Positions 25,937 to 35,348 of a stretch of DNA of 64,000 nucleotides are shown here, piece after piece. The notes under the pieces are model-generated. The model saw nothing but the letters and a program-made list of their open reading frames with translations, searched no databases and was not told the origin of the DNA. Within the stretch, counting starts at the first letter, position 1. The number at the start of each line of letters is the position of its first letter. The position numbers were made by a program, and so were the translations under genes. Where the stretch lies: contig CAJUTC010000015.1 of NCBI GenBank assembly GCA_910589195.1, forward strand, positions 1-64,000, written 5' to 3'. The stretch comes from an uncultured Lachnospiraceae bacterium (GTDB lineage: Bacteria; Bacillota; Clostridia; Lachnospirales; Lachnospiraceae).

Positions 25937-28063
25937 TTACTGAACCGCAAATACGGCCACTGATCGAGGGCGCATAATAAATTCCCCGTCGATGCGGACA
26001 GCATCCTTGCCACGGTAGAAATATCGGTTCTGCCCATCGCCATAGGTATTGACATACAAATGCCAATGCCCGGAAGTCATAGGGTTTGGCAGGGTAATAT
26101 GGACGTCATTCCAGTAAGTGTTGACGGACACATACACTAAATCATCCTGGCCTTTTTCCGGATCATAACCGGCAAAACAGACCGACAGGGTTCTGGCATC
26201 TCTGGGAATGGTAGTATCCGCGGCGTTAATATTGTGGGTATGGAGCGGCTCCATGCCGCAGATGGCATCGGGAAGCCGTTTTCGGATAACCGGATGCTGG
26301 AACCGGAATTCAATCATAAACTGAAAGAATTCAAATAGTCCCTGATTTTTTTTAAGGAGGCTCCAGTCCAGCCAGGAAATTTCATTATCCTGACAGTAGC
26401 AGTTATTATTGCCGTATTGAGTATTGCCAAATTCATCTCCGGCAAGGAACATGGGAGTGCCCCGGCTGCACATTAGGACAGCACAGGCATTGCGGATCAT
26501 TCGGTTGCGAAGCGCAAGCACGTTTGGATCATCCGTTTCCCCTTCGATTCCACAGTTCCAGCTTCGGTTGTCATTAGCGCCGTCTGTATTATCCCAGCCA
26601 TTGGCCTCATTATGCTTTTCATTGTAGGAATAAAGATCGTGGAGTGTAAAACCGTCATGGCAGGTCAGGAAATTGATGCAGGAATTGTATCCGGCATAAT
26701 CCCCATCATAATCTGGGGAGAATCCGCCGTATAAGTCGCCGGATCCGGAAATGCTCCATGCGGCGTTCCATGCTTCCCAGTTATCTCCTTTTAAAAAGCC
26801 TCGGATTGCGTCACGGTAACGTCCATTCCACTCGGCCCACCGTTTGGCTGCCGGAAAGCTGCCTACCTGGTACATACCACCGGCATCCCAGGCTTCAGCG
26901 ATTAATTTTACATTGGCAAGCAGAGGATCAAAGGCCAGGCTGCGAAGGAGGGGCGGATTATTCATAGGGGATCCATTTTCATTCCGGCCTAAAATGCTGG
27001 CCAAGTCAAAACGAAAACCATCAACCCGGTAATTAACGGTCCAATACCGCAGGCATTCTAAAATTAGCTGGTGGACAATGGGATGGTTGCAGTTTAAGGT
27101 ATTGCCGCAGCCGCTGAAATTATAGTAATTTCCGTCTGGTGTTAACATATAGTATACTTTATTATCCAGGCCTTTAAAGCAGAATGAGGGGCCTTTTTCA
27201 TTGCCCTCGGCGGTGTGGTTAAATACCACATCCAGTATGACTTCGATATTATTGTCATGGAGGGCACGGATTAGCTCTTTTAGTTCCCGGCCTTCCCGGT
27301 TCCGCTCTTTTGAAGAAGAATAGCTGGTATTAGGGGCAAAGAAGCCTACTGTGTTGTAGCCCCAATAGTCCAAAAGCTTTTTACCGTCAATTTCCCGGGC
27401 ATTCATATTTTCGTCAAACTCGAAAATCGGCATCAGTTCCACTGCGTTGATTCCCAGTTTTTTTAAATAGGGGATTTTTTCCATCAGACCGGCGAACGTT
27501 CCTTTGTGGGTGACACCGGAAGTATGGTGCTTGGTAAAGCCCCGTACATGAAGCTCATAAATGACCAGATCGCTTAACTCTTTTGTAGATTGCGGCATTT
27601 CCCCCCAGTCAAAGGTATCTTTTACCACCTGGGCATGATAAAAATGCTCTTTTGTTTCGCCCCAGTGTTTCTGTCCGGTAACGGTCCGGGCATACGGATC
27701 CAGCAAAATGGAATTTTTGTTGAAAATTAAACCGTTTTTTGGATCGTAGGGGCCGTCTATTCGGTAAGCATATTCAAATTCCTCGATTTTTAAGCCGAAT
27801 ACAATCATGGAATAAACATCTCCTACCCGGTAGGATTCGGGAAATGGGATGACTGCATAAGGCTCATCTCCCCCTAAATGGAAGAGAAGAAGCTCACAGC
27901 TTGTTCCATAGCAGGTATGGATGGTAAAGTTAACGCCATCCTCCAGAGCCATGGCGCCATTTGTATCAAACAGTCCCGGCCTGACCGGAAAACCTGCGAT
28001 AACAGCCGTAGGCTCTACTGAAATGGGAGTAGTCAGTGCTACTGTTTGGGGTGATACTTTCAT
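25937..28063 (-). CDS. glgX: Glycogen debranching enzyme, GlgX/isoamylase-type glycoside hydrolase 13
   Basis: The 708-residue protein has an N-terminal CBM48-like beta domain (about 20-150), then the GH13 barrel. Conserved regions are DVVFNHTAEGN, DGFRFDLAS (nucleophile D353), AEAWDAGG (acid/base E390) and CHDGFTL (D470). The segment from VIYELHVRGF through HKGTFAGL is typical of GlgX/isoamylase rather than pullulanase. It hydrolyses alpha-1,6 branches in glycogen after phosphorylase action. It is a single-gene unit on the minus strand. Its leader region contains one copy of a hairpin repeat that also occurs before addB. Confidence 0.92.
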   Translation of the reverse strand: MKVSPQTVALTTPISVEPTAVIAGFPVRPGLFDTNGAMALEDGVNFTIHTCYGTSCELLLFHLGGDEPYAVIPFPESYRVGDVYSMIVFGLKIEEFEYAYRIDGPYDPKNGLIFNKNSILLDPYARTVTGQKHWGETKEHFYHAQVVKDTFDWGEMPQSTKELSDLVIYELHVRGFTKHHTSGVTHKGTFAGLMEKIPYLKKLGINAVELMPIFEFDENMNAREIDGKKLLDYWGYNTVGFFAPNTSYSSSKERNREGRELKELIRALHDNNIEVILDVVFNHTAEGNEKGPSFCFKGLDNKVYYMLTPDGNYYNFSGCGNTLNCNHPIVHQLILECLRYWTVNYRVDGFRFDLASILGRNENGSPMNNPPLLRSLAFDPLLANVKLIAEAWDAGGMYQVGSFPAAKRWAEWNGRYRDAIRGFLKGDNWEAWNAAWSISGSGDLYGGFSPDYDGDYAGYNSCINFLTCHDGFTLHDLYSYNEKHNEANGWDNTDGANDNRSWNCGIEGETDDPNVLALRNRMIRNACAVLMCSRGTPMFLAGDEFGNTQYGNNNCYCQDNEISWLDWSLLKKNQGLFEFFQFMIEFRFQHPVIRKRLPDAICGMEPLHTHNINAADTTIPRDARTLSVCFAGYDPEKGQDDLVYVSVNTYWNDVHITLPNPMTSGHWHLYVNTYGDGQNRYFYRGKDAVRIDGEFIMRPRSVAVFAVQ

Positions 28064-28162
28064 TAACTTCCTCCTTTCTAGTCGGATTTAAGCAATTTGC
28101 CGGAGGGATTACAGTATACATGATGTCAAGTTTGCGCTGTAAACATACACAATTTCATCTTT

Positions 28163-28209
28163 CGTATACAATGTCCACAGCCGTCAGGCTGCGGATAAGA
28201 GAAACGTTT
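28163..28209 (-). repeat. Dispersed hairpin repeat, copy 1 (upstream of glgX)
   Basis: Read on the minus strand, it contains CTTATCCGCAGCC-TGAC-GGCTGTGGACAT, an 8-bp stem with one G-U pair, about 110 bases before glgX. A near-identical copy lies at 35,928-35,972 in the same orientation relative to its downstream gene. The rest of the 28,064-28,470 gap contains only a promoter for the next plus-strand gene. Confidence 0.6.
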
Positions 28210-28384
28210 CTTCATTATTGTATCATATTTTCTGTAAACATAAAAGTGAATTTGACAAAGTTAGATGAATTTCCGTGAATTACTGGAATTTCTTGTATAT
28301 TTTTTGATTTGTACGAAATCATACAATAGCTTTTGCCAGCGACATAGCGCCAGGCAGTCCTGTTAGTAGGAAATTCTTTTTTAC

Positions 28385-28414
28385 TTTACAACTGGGCTTT
28401 TATCCATGTATAAT
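28385..28414 (+). promoter_or_regulatory. Promoter of the DUF6062 gene
   Basis: TTTACA (28385-28390) and TATAAT (28409-28414) are 18 bases apart, about 57 bases upstream of the start codon. Confidence 0.6.
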
Positions 28415-28470
28415 GGTAGAATTAGGGATCCTGCCATACGGGATCACCACAGGGGAAGAAGGGATCATAA

Positions 28471-29286
28471 ATGAAGGAAAAGCTGTACACAATAGAAGTA
28501 ATGGATGCGTTAAAGGAAAATGACGAATGTCCATGCTGTTACCTGGAAAGGAAGATTGAGCAGGATACCATAAGCTTTGTGCTTGGGTCTTCTTATATGG
28601 AAGACGATATCCGGGCGGCTACCGATCAGGCAGGTTTCTGCCGTTATCATACAAAAAAGATGTATGACTATGGAAATTCCCTTGGAAATGCCTGGATTTT
28701 GAAAACAAGAATGGAGTTTGTGAGAAAGCAGCTTTCGGCCCAGTCGAAGGGAAAGATCGCTGCGCCTGTATCGGGAAATGCCCCTGTGGCGGGAATTTAT
28801 CACGGGAAGACCTCTCTGTTTTCCAGGCTGAAAGGCACCCAAGGCTCCGGGGCAAAAGGGCCTGACCAAGGGATAAATGAAAAAAATTGGATGAAGGCTT
28901 CCCAGCATACTTGCTATGTATGCCGGAAATTTGAAGATACGTATGGGAAAATTATTCGGACATTTCTTCATTTGATTCGAACGGAACCGGAATTTTTAAA
29001 TCAGCTTCAGGCTTCAAAAGGATTTTGCGTCCCGCATTTTTCCGATTTATTGCAGGCTTGCCAAGAGGAATTTTCGCCTCAGGAGGCAGGAAGGGTGGTT
29101 CCGGCGCTATATCAGTTGATGGAAGAAAATTTAAAACGGATCCAGGAGGATATTGACTGGTTTATTGATAAGTTTGATTATCAAAATCAGGATGCGGACT
29201 GGAAAACATCCAAAGACGCGGTTCCCAGAACCATGCAGAAGCTGGTGGGAACCTATCCGGCGGATCCGGTGTTTAAACAGAAATAA
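28471..29286 (+). CDS. DUF6062-like Cys-rich protein
   Basis: This 271-residue soluble protein opens MKEKLYTIEVMDALKEND and has four Cys-containing motifs in two pairs. The first pair is CPCCYLE (residue about 21) with GFCRYHTKKMYD (about 55); the second is TCYVCRKFE (about 150) with GFCVPHFSDLL (about 190). The repeated C-x2-C ... F-C-x2-H pattern suggests a duplicated metal-binding or thiol module. The overall order matches DUF6062 proteins common in Lachnospiraceae, whose function is unknown. A Gly/Ser/Lys-rich variable linker separates the two halves. The metallophosphoesterase gene follows after 33 bases. Confidence 0.65.
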   Translation: MKEKLYTIEVMDALKENDECPCCYLERKIEQDTISFVLGSSYMEDDIRAATDQAGFCRYHTKKMYDYGNSLGNAWILKTRMEFVRKQLSAQSKGKIAAPVSGNAPVAGIYHGKTSLFSRLKGTQGSGAKGPDQGINEKNWMKASQHTCYVCRKFEDTYGKIIRTFLHLIRTEPEFLNQLQASKGFCVPHFSDLLQACQEEFSPQEAGRVVPALYQLMEENLKRIQEDIDWFIDKFDYQNQDADWKTSKDAVPRTMQKLVGTYPADPVFKQK

Positions 29287-29319
29287 ATCAGAAATCAGAA
29301 CGGATAAGGACGGAAAGCA

Positions 29320-30234
29320 ATGAGAAAAGCTTTAGCAGCAGTGCTGGCAGTGGTGGCGGGATTATTTTTGCGGTCAGAATATGAAAAAAATCATTTTACA
29401 GTGGAAGAAGTGAGTATTTCTTCGGCTAAAATCCGCTGCGGGAAGAAGCTGATATTTATAACTGACGTTCATGATAAGGAATTTGGCTGGGGAAACCGTT
29501 TGCTTTTGGAAGCTATCGCCTGTGAAAAGCCAGATGGAATTTTAATTGGCGGGGATCTGATGGTAACAAAAGGGATAGGAAAGTTAGATGCCACATTCCG
29601 GCTGTTGGAAGGCTTAATAAGAATCGCGCCAGTTTTTTATAGCCTGGGCAACCATGAAATGCGGCTTTACAGAGAACGGGAAGTTTACAAAAACGGCTAT
29701 AGTAAGCTGGTAAGGAAGGCCTCGGATTTGGGAGTTGTTATGCTTAACGATCAGACCGTACCCTTTGACGAACTTGATATATCCGGTGTGGATCTCCATC
29801 CTTGCTTTTACAGAAAATTGTTTTTGGAAAAGCCTGCCCGTATGCCAAAGGGGTATTTAGAGAAAAAATTAGGGCATGCAGACGATAAGCGGCTTCAAAT
29901 TCTTTTAATCCATTCACCCCTCTATTTTTCGGAAGCCAGAAAATGGGGAGCGGATATTACACTGGCCGGGCATTTTCATGGAGGAACTATCTGTCTTCCT
30001 TTTCTTGGCGGGGTGATGACGCCTCAGTACCAGTTTTTTGTCCCTTGGTGTGCCGGAAGCTTTTTTAAGGATGGAAAGTGGATGATAGTAGGAAGAGGCC
30101 TTGGAACCCACTCAATTAATATCCGGCTGAATGACAGGCCTCAGGTTCTGGTACTGCGGCTAGAACCAGAACCAATATTAGAGCCGAAATCAATACGAAA
30201 GCCAGAATCCATACTAGAGCCAGAAAAAACATGA
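29320..30234 (+). CDS. Membrane-anchored metallophosphoesterase (YkuE-like)
   Basis: The 304-residue protein has a short N-terminal hydrophobic anchor (KALAAVLAVVAGLFL) followed by the calcineurin-type phosphoesterase motifs: DVHDKEFG, GGDLMV, GNHEMR, LIHSP and GHFHGGT. These give the binuclear metal site in the expected order. YkuE-like enzymes are Tat- or membrane-associated phosphohydrolases at the cell surface; the substrate is uncertain. The C-terminal tail carries a degenerate Pro/Glu/Ile repeat (EPEPILEPKSIRKPES) not needed for catalysis. scpA follows 128 bases downstream on the same strand. Confidence 0.85.
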   Translation: MRKALAAVLAVVAGLFLRSEYEKNHFTVEEVSISSAKIRCGKKLIFITDVHDKEFGWGNRLLLEAIACEKPDGILIGGDLMVTKGIGKLDATFRLLEGLIRIAPVFYSLGNHEMRLYREREVYKNGYSKLVRKASDLGVVMLNDQTVPFDELDISGVDLHPCFYRKLFLEKPARMPKGYLEKKLGHADDKRLQILLIHSPLYFSEARKWGADITLAGHFHGGTICLPFLGGVMTPQYQFFVPWCAGSFFKDGKWMIVGRGLGTHSINIRLNDRPQVLVLRLEPEPILEPKSIRKPESILEPEKT

Positions 30235-30362
30235 AATCCAGAATAAAGGGCAAAGCAAAGGAAAAACATCTGAATGAAAGCGTAAGCGTGTTTGAACCTT
30301 CCGTTTTGTGATTTGCAGGATCCGGACACGGCAGATACGATAAAAGAAAGCAGGGAAACCCA

Positions 30363-31160
30363 ATGGAGATTTCATATAAGCTGGAGCATTTTGAGGGGCC
30401 TCTTGATTTGCTGCTGCATTTGATCGAAAAAAATAAAATTAATATTTATGATATTCCGATTGTGGAGATTACCAGCCAATATCTGGACTATGTAAATCAT
30501 ATGGATAAAGAAGACTTAAATCTGGTCAGTGATTTTCTTGTAATGGCTGCTACTTTGATTGATATTAAATCAAGAATGCTGCTGCCAAAGGAAGAAGAGG
30601 AGGAGCTGGAGGAAGGTGATCCCAGGGCAGAGCTAGTAGCGCGCCTTCTGGAATATAAAAAATTCAAATATATTTCCCAGGAACTGGCAGATCTGGAGGA
30701 TTTGGCAGGAATCCAATTTTTTAAGCCTCCCACAGTGCCGCCGGAAGTGGCGAAATACGAACCGCCTGTGGATTTGGACAAGCTGTTGGACGGTTTGACC
30801 TTAGCAAAGCTTCAGGGGATTTTCCAGCAGGTAATGAAACGGAAAGAAGATAAAATCGATCGGGTGAGAAGCTCCTTTGGAACCATTAAAAAAGAGCCTA
30901 TCAGCCTGGAGGAACGAGTGGGCTCTGTGATGGCGTATGCCAGGAAGCACAGAACGTTTTCCTTTCGGCAGATTCTGGAAATGGGATCGGATAAGCTGGA
31001 GGTAGTAGTAACCTTTCTGGCTATTTTGGAACTGATGAAGATTGGAAAGATATCCCTGACTCAGGAATGTTTGTTTGACGATATGCAAATCGAAACCTTG
31101 GAGCCGGAAGGACAGGAGGAGGAGCTGAACCTGGAAGGATTGGAAGAAAGTATGATGTGA
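30363..31160 (+). CDS. scpA: Segregation and condensation protein A
   Basis: This 265-residue kleisin opens with YKLEHFEGPLDLLLHLIEKN, the strongly conserved ScpA N-terminal helix that binds the SMC neck. LVSDFLVMAATLIDIKSRML follows, then an acidic middle, and a C-terminal winged helix (TFSFRQILEMGSDKLEVVVT). It bridges the SMC heads in the bacterial condensin complex needed for chromosome segregation. scpB follows on the same strand after 109 bases, the usual arrangement. Confidence 0.95.
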   Translation: MEISYKLEHFEGPLDLLLHLIEKNKINIYDIPIVEITSQYLDYVNHMDKEDLNLVSDFLVMAATLIDIKSRMLLPKEEEEELEEGDPRAELVARLLEYKKFKYISQELADLEDLAGIQFFKPPTVPPEVAKYEPPVDLDKLLDGLTLAKLQGIFQQVMKRKEDKIDRVRSSFGTIKKEPISLEERVGSVMAYARKHRTFSFRQILEMGSDKLEVVVTFLAILELMKIGKISLTQECLFDDMQIETLEPEGQEEELNLEGLEESMM

Positions 31161-31269
31161 ATACTTAGGCTGATACGCTGTAATCAATAAAAAATTAAGA
31201 AACTGAGCTGTTTACGCAGAGATACCATCCGGAAAAGACCGGATCGGGAATAGGAAGGATTTACATAAA

Positions 31270-31917
31270 ATGGAACCAGAAAATAATAAGCCTTTGATTT
31301 CGGTTACGAATGAAAAGGAGCAGGAAGCGGTGGCGGAAGCAGTATTGTTTACTATGGGAAAATCAGTAGAAGTAGGCCAATTGGCGGCAGCCATGGGAAC
31401 AGATGTGCCGACTGCAAGGAGCGCGATACTCCGGCTTCAGGCAAGGTATAATCGGAAAGGAAAAGGCGTGGGTCTGCAAATTATTGAATTGGACAATGCT
31501 TTTCAGATGTGTACCAGACCGGATTATTATGAAAACCTGATCCAGGTTGCGGCTGCGCCAAAACGCCAGGTACTGACAGAGGTGATGCTGGAAACGTTGT
31601 CAATTATCGCTTACCGTCAGCCAGTAACGAAGCTGGAGATTGAAAAGATCCGGGGGGTTAAGTCGGATCATGCGGTAAATAAACTGATTGAGTATAACTT
31701 AGTTTATGAGGTAGGACGATTGGACGCGCCAGGAAGGCCAGCCTTATTTGCCACCACAGAAGAATTTTTAAGGCGTTTCGGCATCGGCTCAACCGTGGAT
31801 TTGCCAGGGTTAAATCCAGAGCTGGAGGAAGAAATTAAGACTGAGGTGGAGAAGGAACTTCAAATGAAGATGGAAGAAGAGGAGAGGGAAAATGAAGCGG
31901 ATTGCGAAATTTTATAA
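31270..31917 (+). CDS. scpB: Segregation and condensation protein B
   Basis: The 215-residue protein has the two winged-helix domains of ScpB. Typical signatures are EAVLFTMGKSVEVGQLA, TLSIIAYRQPVTKLEIEKIRG and YEVGRLDAPGRPALFATT. It binds ScpA as a dimer and regulates SMC ATPase activity. Its C-terminus is extended by a Glu/Lys-rich helix. The gene overlaps the start of the dUTPase-like gene by 26 bases. Confidence 0.95.
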   Translation: MEPENNKPLISVTNEKEQEAVAEAVLFTMGKSVEVGQLAAAMGTDVPTARSAILRLQARYNRKGKGVGLQIIELDNAFQMCTRPDYYENLIQVAAAPKRQVLTEVMLETLSIIAYRQPVTKLEIEKIRGVKSDHAVNKLIEYNLVYEVGRLDAPGRPALFATTEEFLRRFGIGSTVDLPGLNPELEEEIKTEVEKELQMKMEEEERENEADCEIL

Positions 31918-32407
31918 AATAAGCCAGGAACAATTTATAGAGGACTGGCAGGATACGTTTGGGCCAGAAACTGGAAACCAGGATCTTTGCGGAATTTATG
32001 AAGCGATTAAACTTCCATGCCGGGCAACATCAGGAAGTGCCGGGTATGATTTTTACCTGCCCCTTCCAATTGCCCTTCTTCCCGGGGAGTCGGTAACAGT
32101 TCCTACCGGGATCCGTGCCCAAATGTGTGACGGGTGGGTGCTGCAGATTTATCCCAGAAGCGGCTTAGGATTTAAATATCGCCTGCAGATGAATAATACA
32201 GTAGGGATTATTGACAGCGATTACTTTTTTTCAGACAATGAGGGACATATTTTTATCAAGATGCTAAATGATGGCCGGGAAGGAAAAAAGGTGGAATTGT
32301 CAGCAGGCATGGCATTTGCCCAAGGTGTGTTTACGGAATATGGAATTACGGAGGACGATGATATTAGTAATTCCAGAAACGGAGGATTTGGAAGCACCAG
32401 AGCCTGA
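31892..32407 (+). CDS. dUTP diphosphatase-like protein (trimeric dUTPase/dCTP deaminase fold)
   Basis: The 171-residue protein has recognisable dUTPase motifs: ATSGSAGYDFY (motif 1), YPRSGLGFKY (motif 2, PRSG), NTVGIIDSDY (motif 3, with the catalytic Asp and Tyr), a MAFAQGVF segment (motif 4) and GFGSTR (motif 5). The N-terminal 45 residues are longer than in classic Dut. Hydrolysis of dUTP to dUMP keeps uracil out of DNA and feeds thymidylate synthesis. GAGGAGAGGG lies directly before the ATG, inside scpB. Confidence 0.85.
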   Translation: MKRIAKFYKISQEQFIEDWQDTFGPETGNQDLCGIYEAIKLPCRATSGSAGYDFYLPLPIALLPGESVTVPTGIRAQMCDGWVLQIYPRSGLGFKYRLQMNNTVGIIDSDYFFSDNEGHIFIKMLNDGREGKKVELSAGMAFAQGVFTEYGITEDDDISNSRNGGFGSTRA

Positions 32408-32433
32408 TTTCGCAACAGGAGGATATAATAGAA

Positions 32434-33423
32434 ATGGTATGGATAACAAGCAGGAACAAATCCGGAAGCAGGAAATGGGCGGCAGCCTTTCTTCTTTTGC
32501 TGGCACTGTCCCTCAGCAATGTGGGCTGTAAAAAGGATGGGGCGGATAAGAAAGGGCTGCGTCTTTCAGGAATTGAAAAATTAAACGCCGGAGATTATGC
32601 GGGGGCGGTGACAGACTTTGACCAGGCGATCCAGGCATCCAAAGGAAAGGTGGGAGCCTTTGAAATGGATGTATTAAAATACCGGGCAGAGGCAGAATAT
32701 AGGTTGGGTGATTATGGGGCCGCGGCACATACTTACGATGTTTTGCTGGAGGTTGATGGAGAAGGGATGGAGTATTTCTACCAAAATGCTGTAATGAAGG
32801 CATTATCCGGCGATACGGACGGTGCATTAGCTGCCTATGCGGAAGGCGTTCGGCTGGAAAAAGAAGGAGATAAAAAAAATGGCCTGTCTGACCTGTTTGG
32901 CTTTCTGGGTGACAAGACATCCAAAGAGCCGGAAACCTCCTCTTCGGCATCACCTTCCGCACAGGGAAACGAAGAAGCAGCTTTCCAGGATTTAAGCGTT
33001 CAGACAGCTCATACGGGAAGTTTTGGAAGGAGAGAAGCTTTGGCAGCAGTAGGAAATGCCTGCCTGGAAGCAGGGCGTGAGGAAGAGGCAAGAAAGCTAT
33101 TTGATACTGCGATTGAAGAGGGGGCGGCAGGACCAGAAGTACTGTTCAATATGGGAATGGCTTACTTGGAAAACCAACAGTATGCAGAGGCGCTGGATGC
33201 GTTTGAGAGTGCCATTTGGAGAGGAACTGGTTCCGGCTCAGGAGAAACGCCTGCCGATCCCCAGACTGCAAAGGTGGTTCGGGAATCCCGTTTTAACCAG
33301 GCGGTTATTTATGAATATCAGGGTCTGTATAAAAACGCATTGGAAGCGTTTGAAGCTTATGTGGCAGAATACGGCCCGGACGAAGCGGCACAGAGGGAAA
33401 TCACATTTTTACAGACCAGATAG
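32434..33423 (+). CDS. TPR-repeat lipoprotein
   Basis: The 329-residue product has a signal peptide ending at the lipobox LSNVGC, so it should be lipid-anchored on the outer face of the membrane. At least four tetratricopeptide-like units are visible: GIEKLNAGDYAGAVTDFDQA, YRLGDYGAAAHTYDVLLE, ACLEAGREEEARKLFDTAIE and LENQQYAEALDAFESAI. They flank a Ser-rich linker (residues about 165-180). TPRs bind partner proteins; the partner is unknown. It starts 26 bases after the dUTPase-like gene. Confidence 0.8.
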   Translation: MVWITSRNKSGSRKWAAAFLLLLALSLSNVGCKKDGADKKGLRLSGIEKLNAGDYAGAVTDFDQAIQASKGKVGAFEMDVLKYRAEAEYRLGDYGAAAHTYDVLLEVDGEGMEYFYQNAVMKALSGDTDGALAAYAEGVRLEKEGDKKNGLSDLFGFLGDKTSKEPETSSSASPSAQGNEEAAFQDLSVQTAHTGSFGRREALAAVGNACLEAGREEEARKLFDTAIEEGAAGPEVLFNMGMAYLENQQYAEALDAFESAIWRGTGSGSGETPADPQTAKVVRESRFNQAVIYEYQGLYKNALEAFEAYVAEYGPDEAAQREITFLQTR

Positions 33424-33520
33424 GAATGTTTCATTTCTGAGACCGATTTCTGATTTCGGTATAACTTGGTGTTTCAAAACCTCTTTTATACGCAACACCC
33501 ATACAGGAGGGGCTTAATAG

Positions 33521-34768
33521 ATGGCAGAGTATTTTGAAAACAAAGAAATCAAAGAGAGTGTACTTTTGGTGGGCATCAGTACTGGGGCTCAAGATGATGG
33601 GGAAGCTTCCCTGAATGAGCTTGCCCAACTGGTAAAGACAGCAGGGGCAGAATCAGTGGGTTTTATGATTCAGAACCGGGAAAGCGCCCATCCGGCCACG
33701 TATTTAGGAAAAGGAAAAATTGATGAAGTAAAATGGAAATTATGGGAAACCGAGGCTACTGGTATTGTTTGTGATGACGAACTTTCCCCGGCGCAGCTTC
33801 GCAACCTGGAAGAAGCCCTAGACACAAAAGTTATGGATCGGACCATGGTGATTCTGGATATTTTCGCTGCCAGGGCCAATACGAAAGAAGGAAAGATTCA
33901 GGTAGAACTGGCTCAACTTAAGTTTCGGGCTGTCCGCTTGGTGGGGATGCGCAATTCCTTATCCAGACTGGGCGGAGGAATCGGAACCAGAGGGCCTGGT
34001 GAAACGAAATTAGAATCGGATCGGCGCCTGATCCACCAGCGGATAGGGCAGTTAAAGACAGAATTGGAGGATGTAAAACGGCACCGGCAGATAGCCAGAC
34101 AGCAAAGGGTGAAAAGCCAGATTCCGGTTGTAGCTATTGTAGGCTATACCAACGCAGGAAAATCCACACTATTAAATAAGCTGACAGACGCCAACATCCT
34201 GGCAGAAGATAAGCTGTTTGCTACCTTAGATCCTACAACCAGGAATTTAAAACTGCCAGGAGGCCAAGAGCTGTTGCTTACTGATACAGTAGGTTTTATC
34301 CGTAAACTTCCCCATCAATTGGTTGAGGCCTTTAAAAGCACATTGGAGGAAGCAAAATACAGCGATATTATTCTTCATGTAGTGGATTGTTCGAATCCAT
34401 GGATGGAAATGCAGATGTATGTTGTTTATGATACCTTAAGGCAGCTTGCAATCCAGGACAAAGTTATGGTAACCGTATTTAATAAGATTGACCAGATTCA
34501 AGAAGATGTGATTTTAAGAGATTTTTCTTCAGATTACCAGGTAAAGCTGTCTGCCAGAACGGGAGAGGGGCTGTCAGAATTAAAAGAAGTGCTGGAGTCC
34601 ATTTTAAAAAGCCGAAGAGTATATCTGGAAAAGGTATTTTCCTATCAGGATGCCGGAAAAATTCAGGCAATCCGCAAGTCTGGGCAACTTTTATCAGAGG
34701 AATACACAAGTGAAGGGATTGAGGTAAAGGCGTATGTGCCGGCGGAAATGTTTTCAATGTTTGTTTAG
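33521..34768 (+). CDS. hflX: GTPase HflX
   Basis: The 415-residue protein has the HflX N-terminal domain with FDDELSPAQLRNLEE-like sequence (CDDELSPAQLRNLEEAL) and the glycine-rich linker SRLGGGIGTRGPGETKLE. The GTPase motifs are GYTNAGKSTL (G1), a threonine in FATLDPTTR (G2), DTVGF (G3) and NKID (G4). It binds ribosomes and splits stalled or heat-damaged 70S complexes. Start codon 33521 follows AGGAGG. Confidence 0.95.
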   Translation: MAEYFENKEIKESVLLVGISTGAQDDGEASLNELAQLVKTAGAESVGFMIQNRESAHPATYLGKGKIDEVKWKLWETEATGIVCDDELSPAQLRNLEEALDTKVMDRTMVILDIFAARANTKEGKIQVELAQLKFRAVRLVGMRNSLSRLGGGIGTRGPGETKLESDRRLIHQRIGQLKTELEDVKRHRQIARQQRVKSQIPVVAIVGYTNAGKSTLLNKLTDANILAEDKLFATLDPTTRNLKLPGGQELLLTDTVGFIRKLPHQLVEAFKSTLEEAKYSDIILHVVDCSNPWMEMQMYVVYDTLRQLAIQDKVMVTVFNKIDQIQEDVILRDFSSDYQVKLSARTGEGLSELKEVLESILKSRRVYLEKVFSYQDAGKIQAIRKSGQLLSEEYTSEGIEVKAYVPAEMFSMFV

Positions 34769-34829
34769 ACCATGGAAGCCGGAAGCTTTTTACAATCGAA
34801 AATGAGTAGTTGACACAAGGGAGTTTACA

Positions 34830-35195
34830 ATGGATATGTTATTCTTTTTTGCGGCCTGTCTAGGTCTTGCGGAAACAGTGGATTTATTTATGGGGAAGGA
34901 TTTCCTGATTTTTATGGGAAAGCAGGTAGAGGAAACCGATTATGACCTTCAGAAGGTATTCCGGGTAGAAAAGTGGCTGTTTGCCGCCGACACCATAGGA
35001 TGCTTTCTTCTGGCAAAAGGTTCCCTGATTGGTTTTTGGGGCCAGTTAGCGGTAATTGCTATTTTATTTGCTACCTTATTTTTGCATATGTGGGTATTTA
35101 ATAATGAAAAATTTATGACGGCTTCTGGACTGAAAAAAAAGCAGGGGAAGAAAGAGGCAAGAATCGCCTGGAAAAACCGGAAAAAAAGAAAATAA
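34830..35195 (+). CDS. Small membrane protein of unknown function
   Basis: The 121-residue protein has three hydrophobic segments (MLFFFAACLGLAE, WLFAADTIGCFLLA, LAVIAILFATLFLHMWVF) and a very basic C-terminal tail (KKKQGKKEARIAWKNRKKRK), which by the positive-inside rule would be cytosolic. GGGAG precedes the ATG. I do not recognise a family. It follows hflX by 61 bases and is closed by a strong hairpin. Confidence 0.65.
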   Translation: MDMLFFFAACLGLAETVDLFMGKDFLIFMGKQVEETDYDLQKVFRVEKWLFAADTIGCFLLAKGSLIGFWGQLAVIAILFATLFLHMWVFNNEKFMTASGLKKKQGKKEARIAWKNRKKRK

Positions 35196-35206
35196 AGAAA
35201 GTAGAC

Positions 35207-35246
35207 ATCAGCCCCAGGCAGGGCAATGATCCTGCCCGGGGCTGAT
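35207..35246 (+). terminator. Strong GC-rich hairpin after the small membrane protein gene
   Basis: ATCAGCCCC-A-GGCAGG pairs with CCTGCC-C-GGGGCTGAT, a 15-bp stem with one mismatch. It is followed by ACTTCTTTCT, so it is likely an intrinsic terminator. Confidence 0.7.
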
Positions 35247-35348
35247 ACTTCTTTCTGCAAGCAGAAAGCCAGCATTCATCCTGCACAGTTAGAGGAAAGA
35301 TGCGGAACCAGTTTGGTCTATGGCAGTAGTAGAAATGTCTTCAGAACC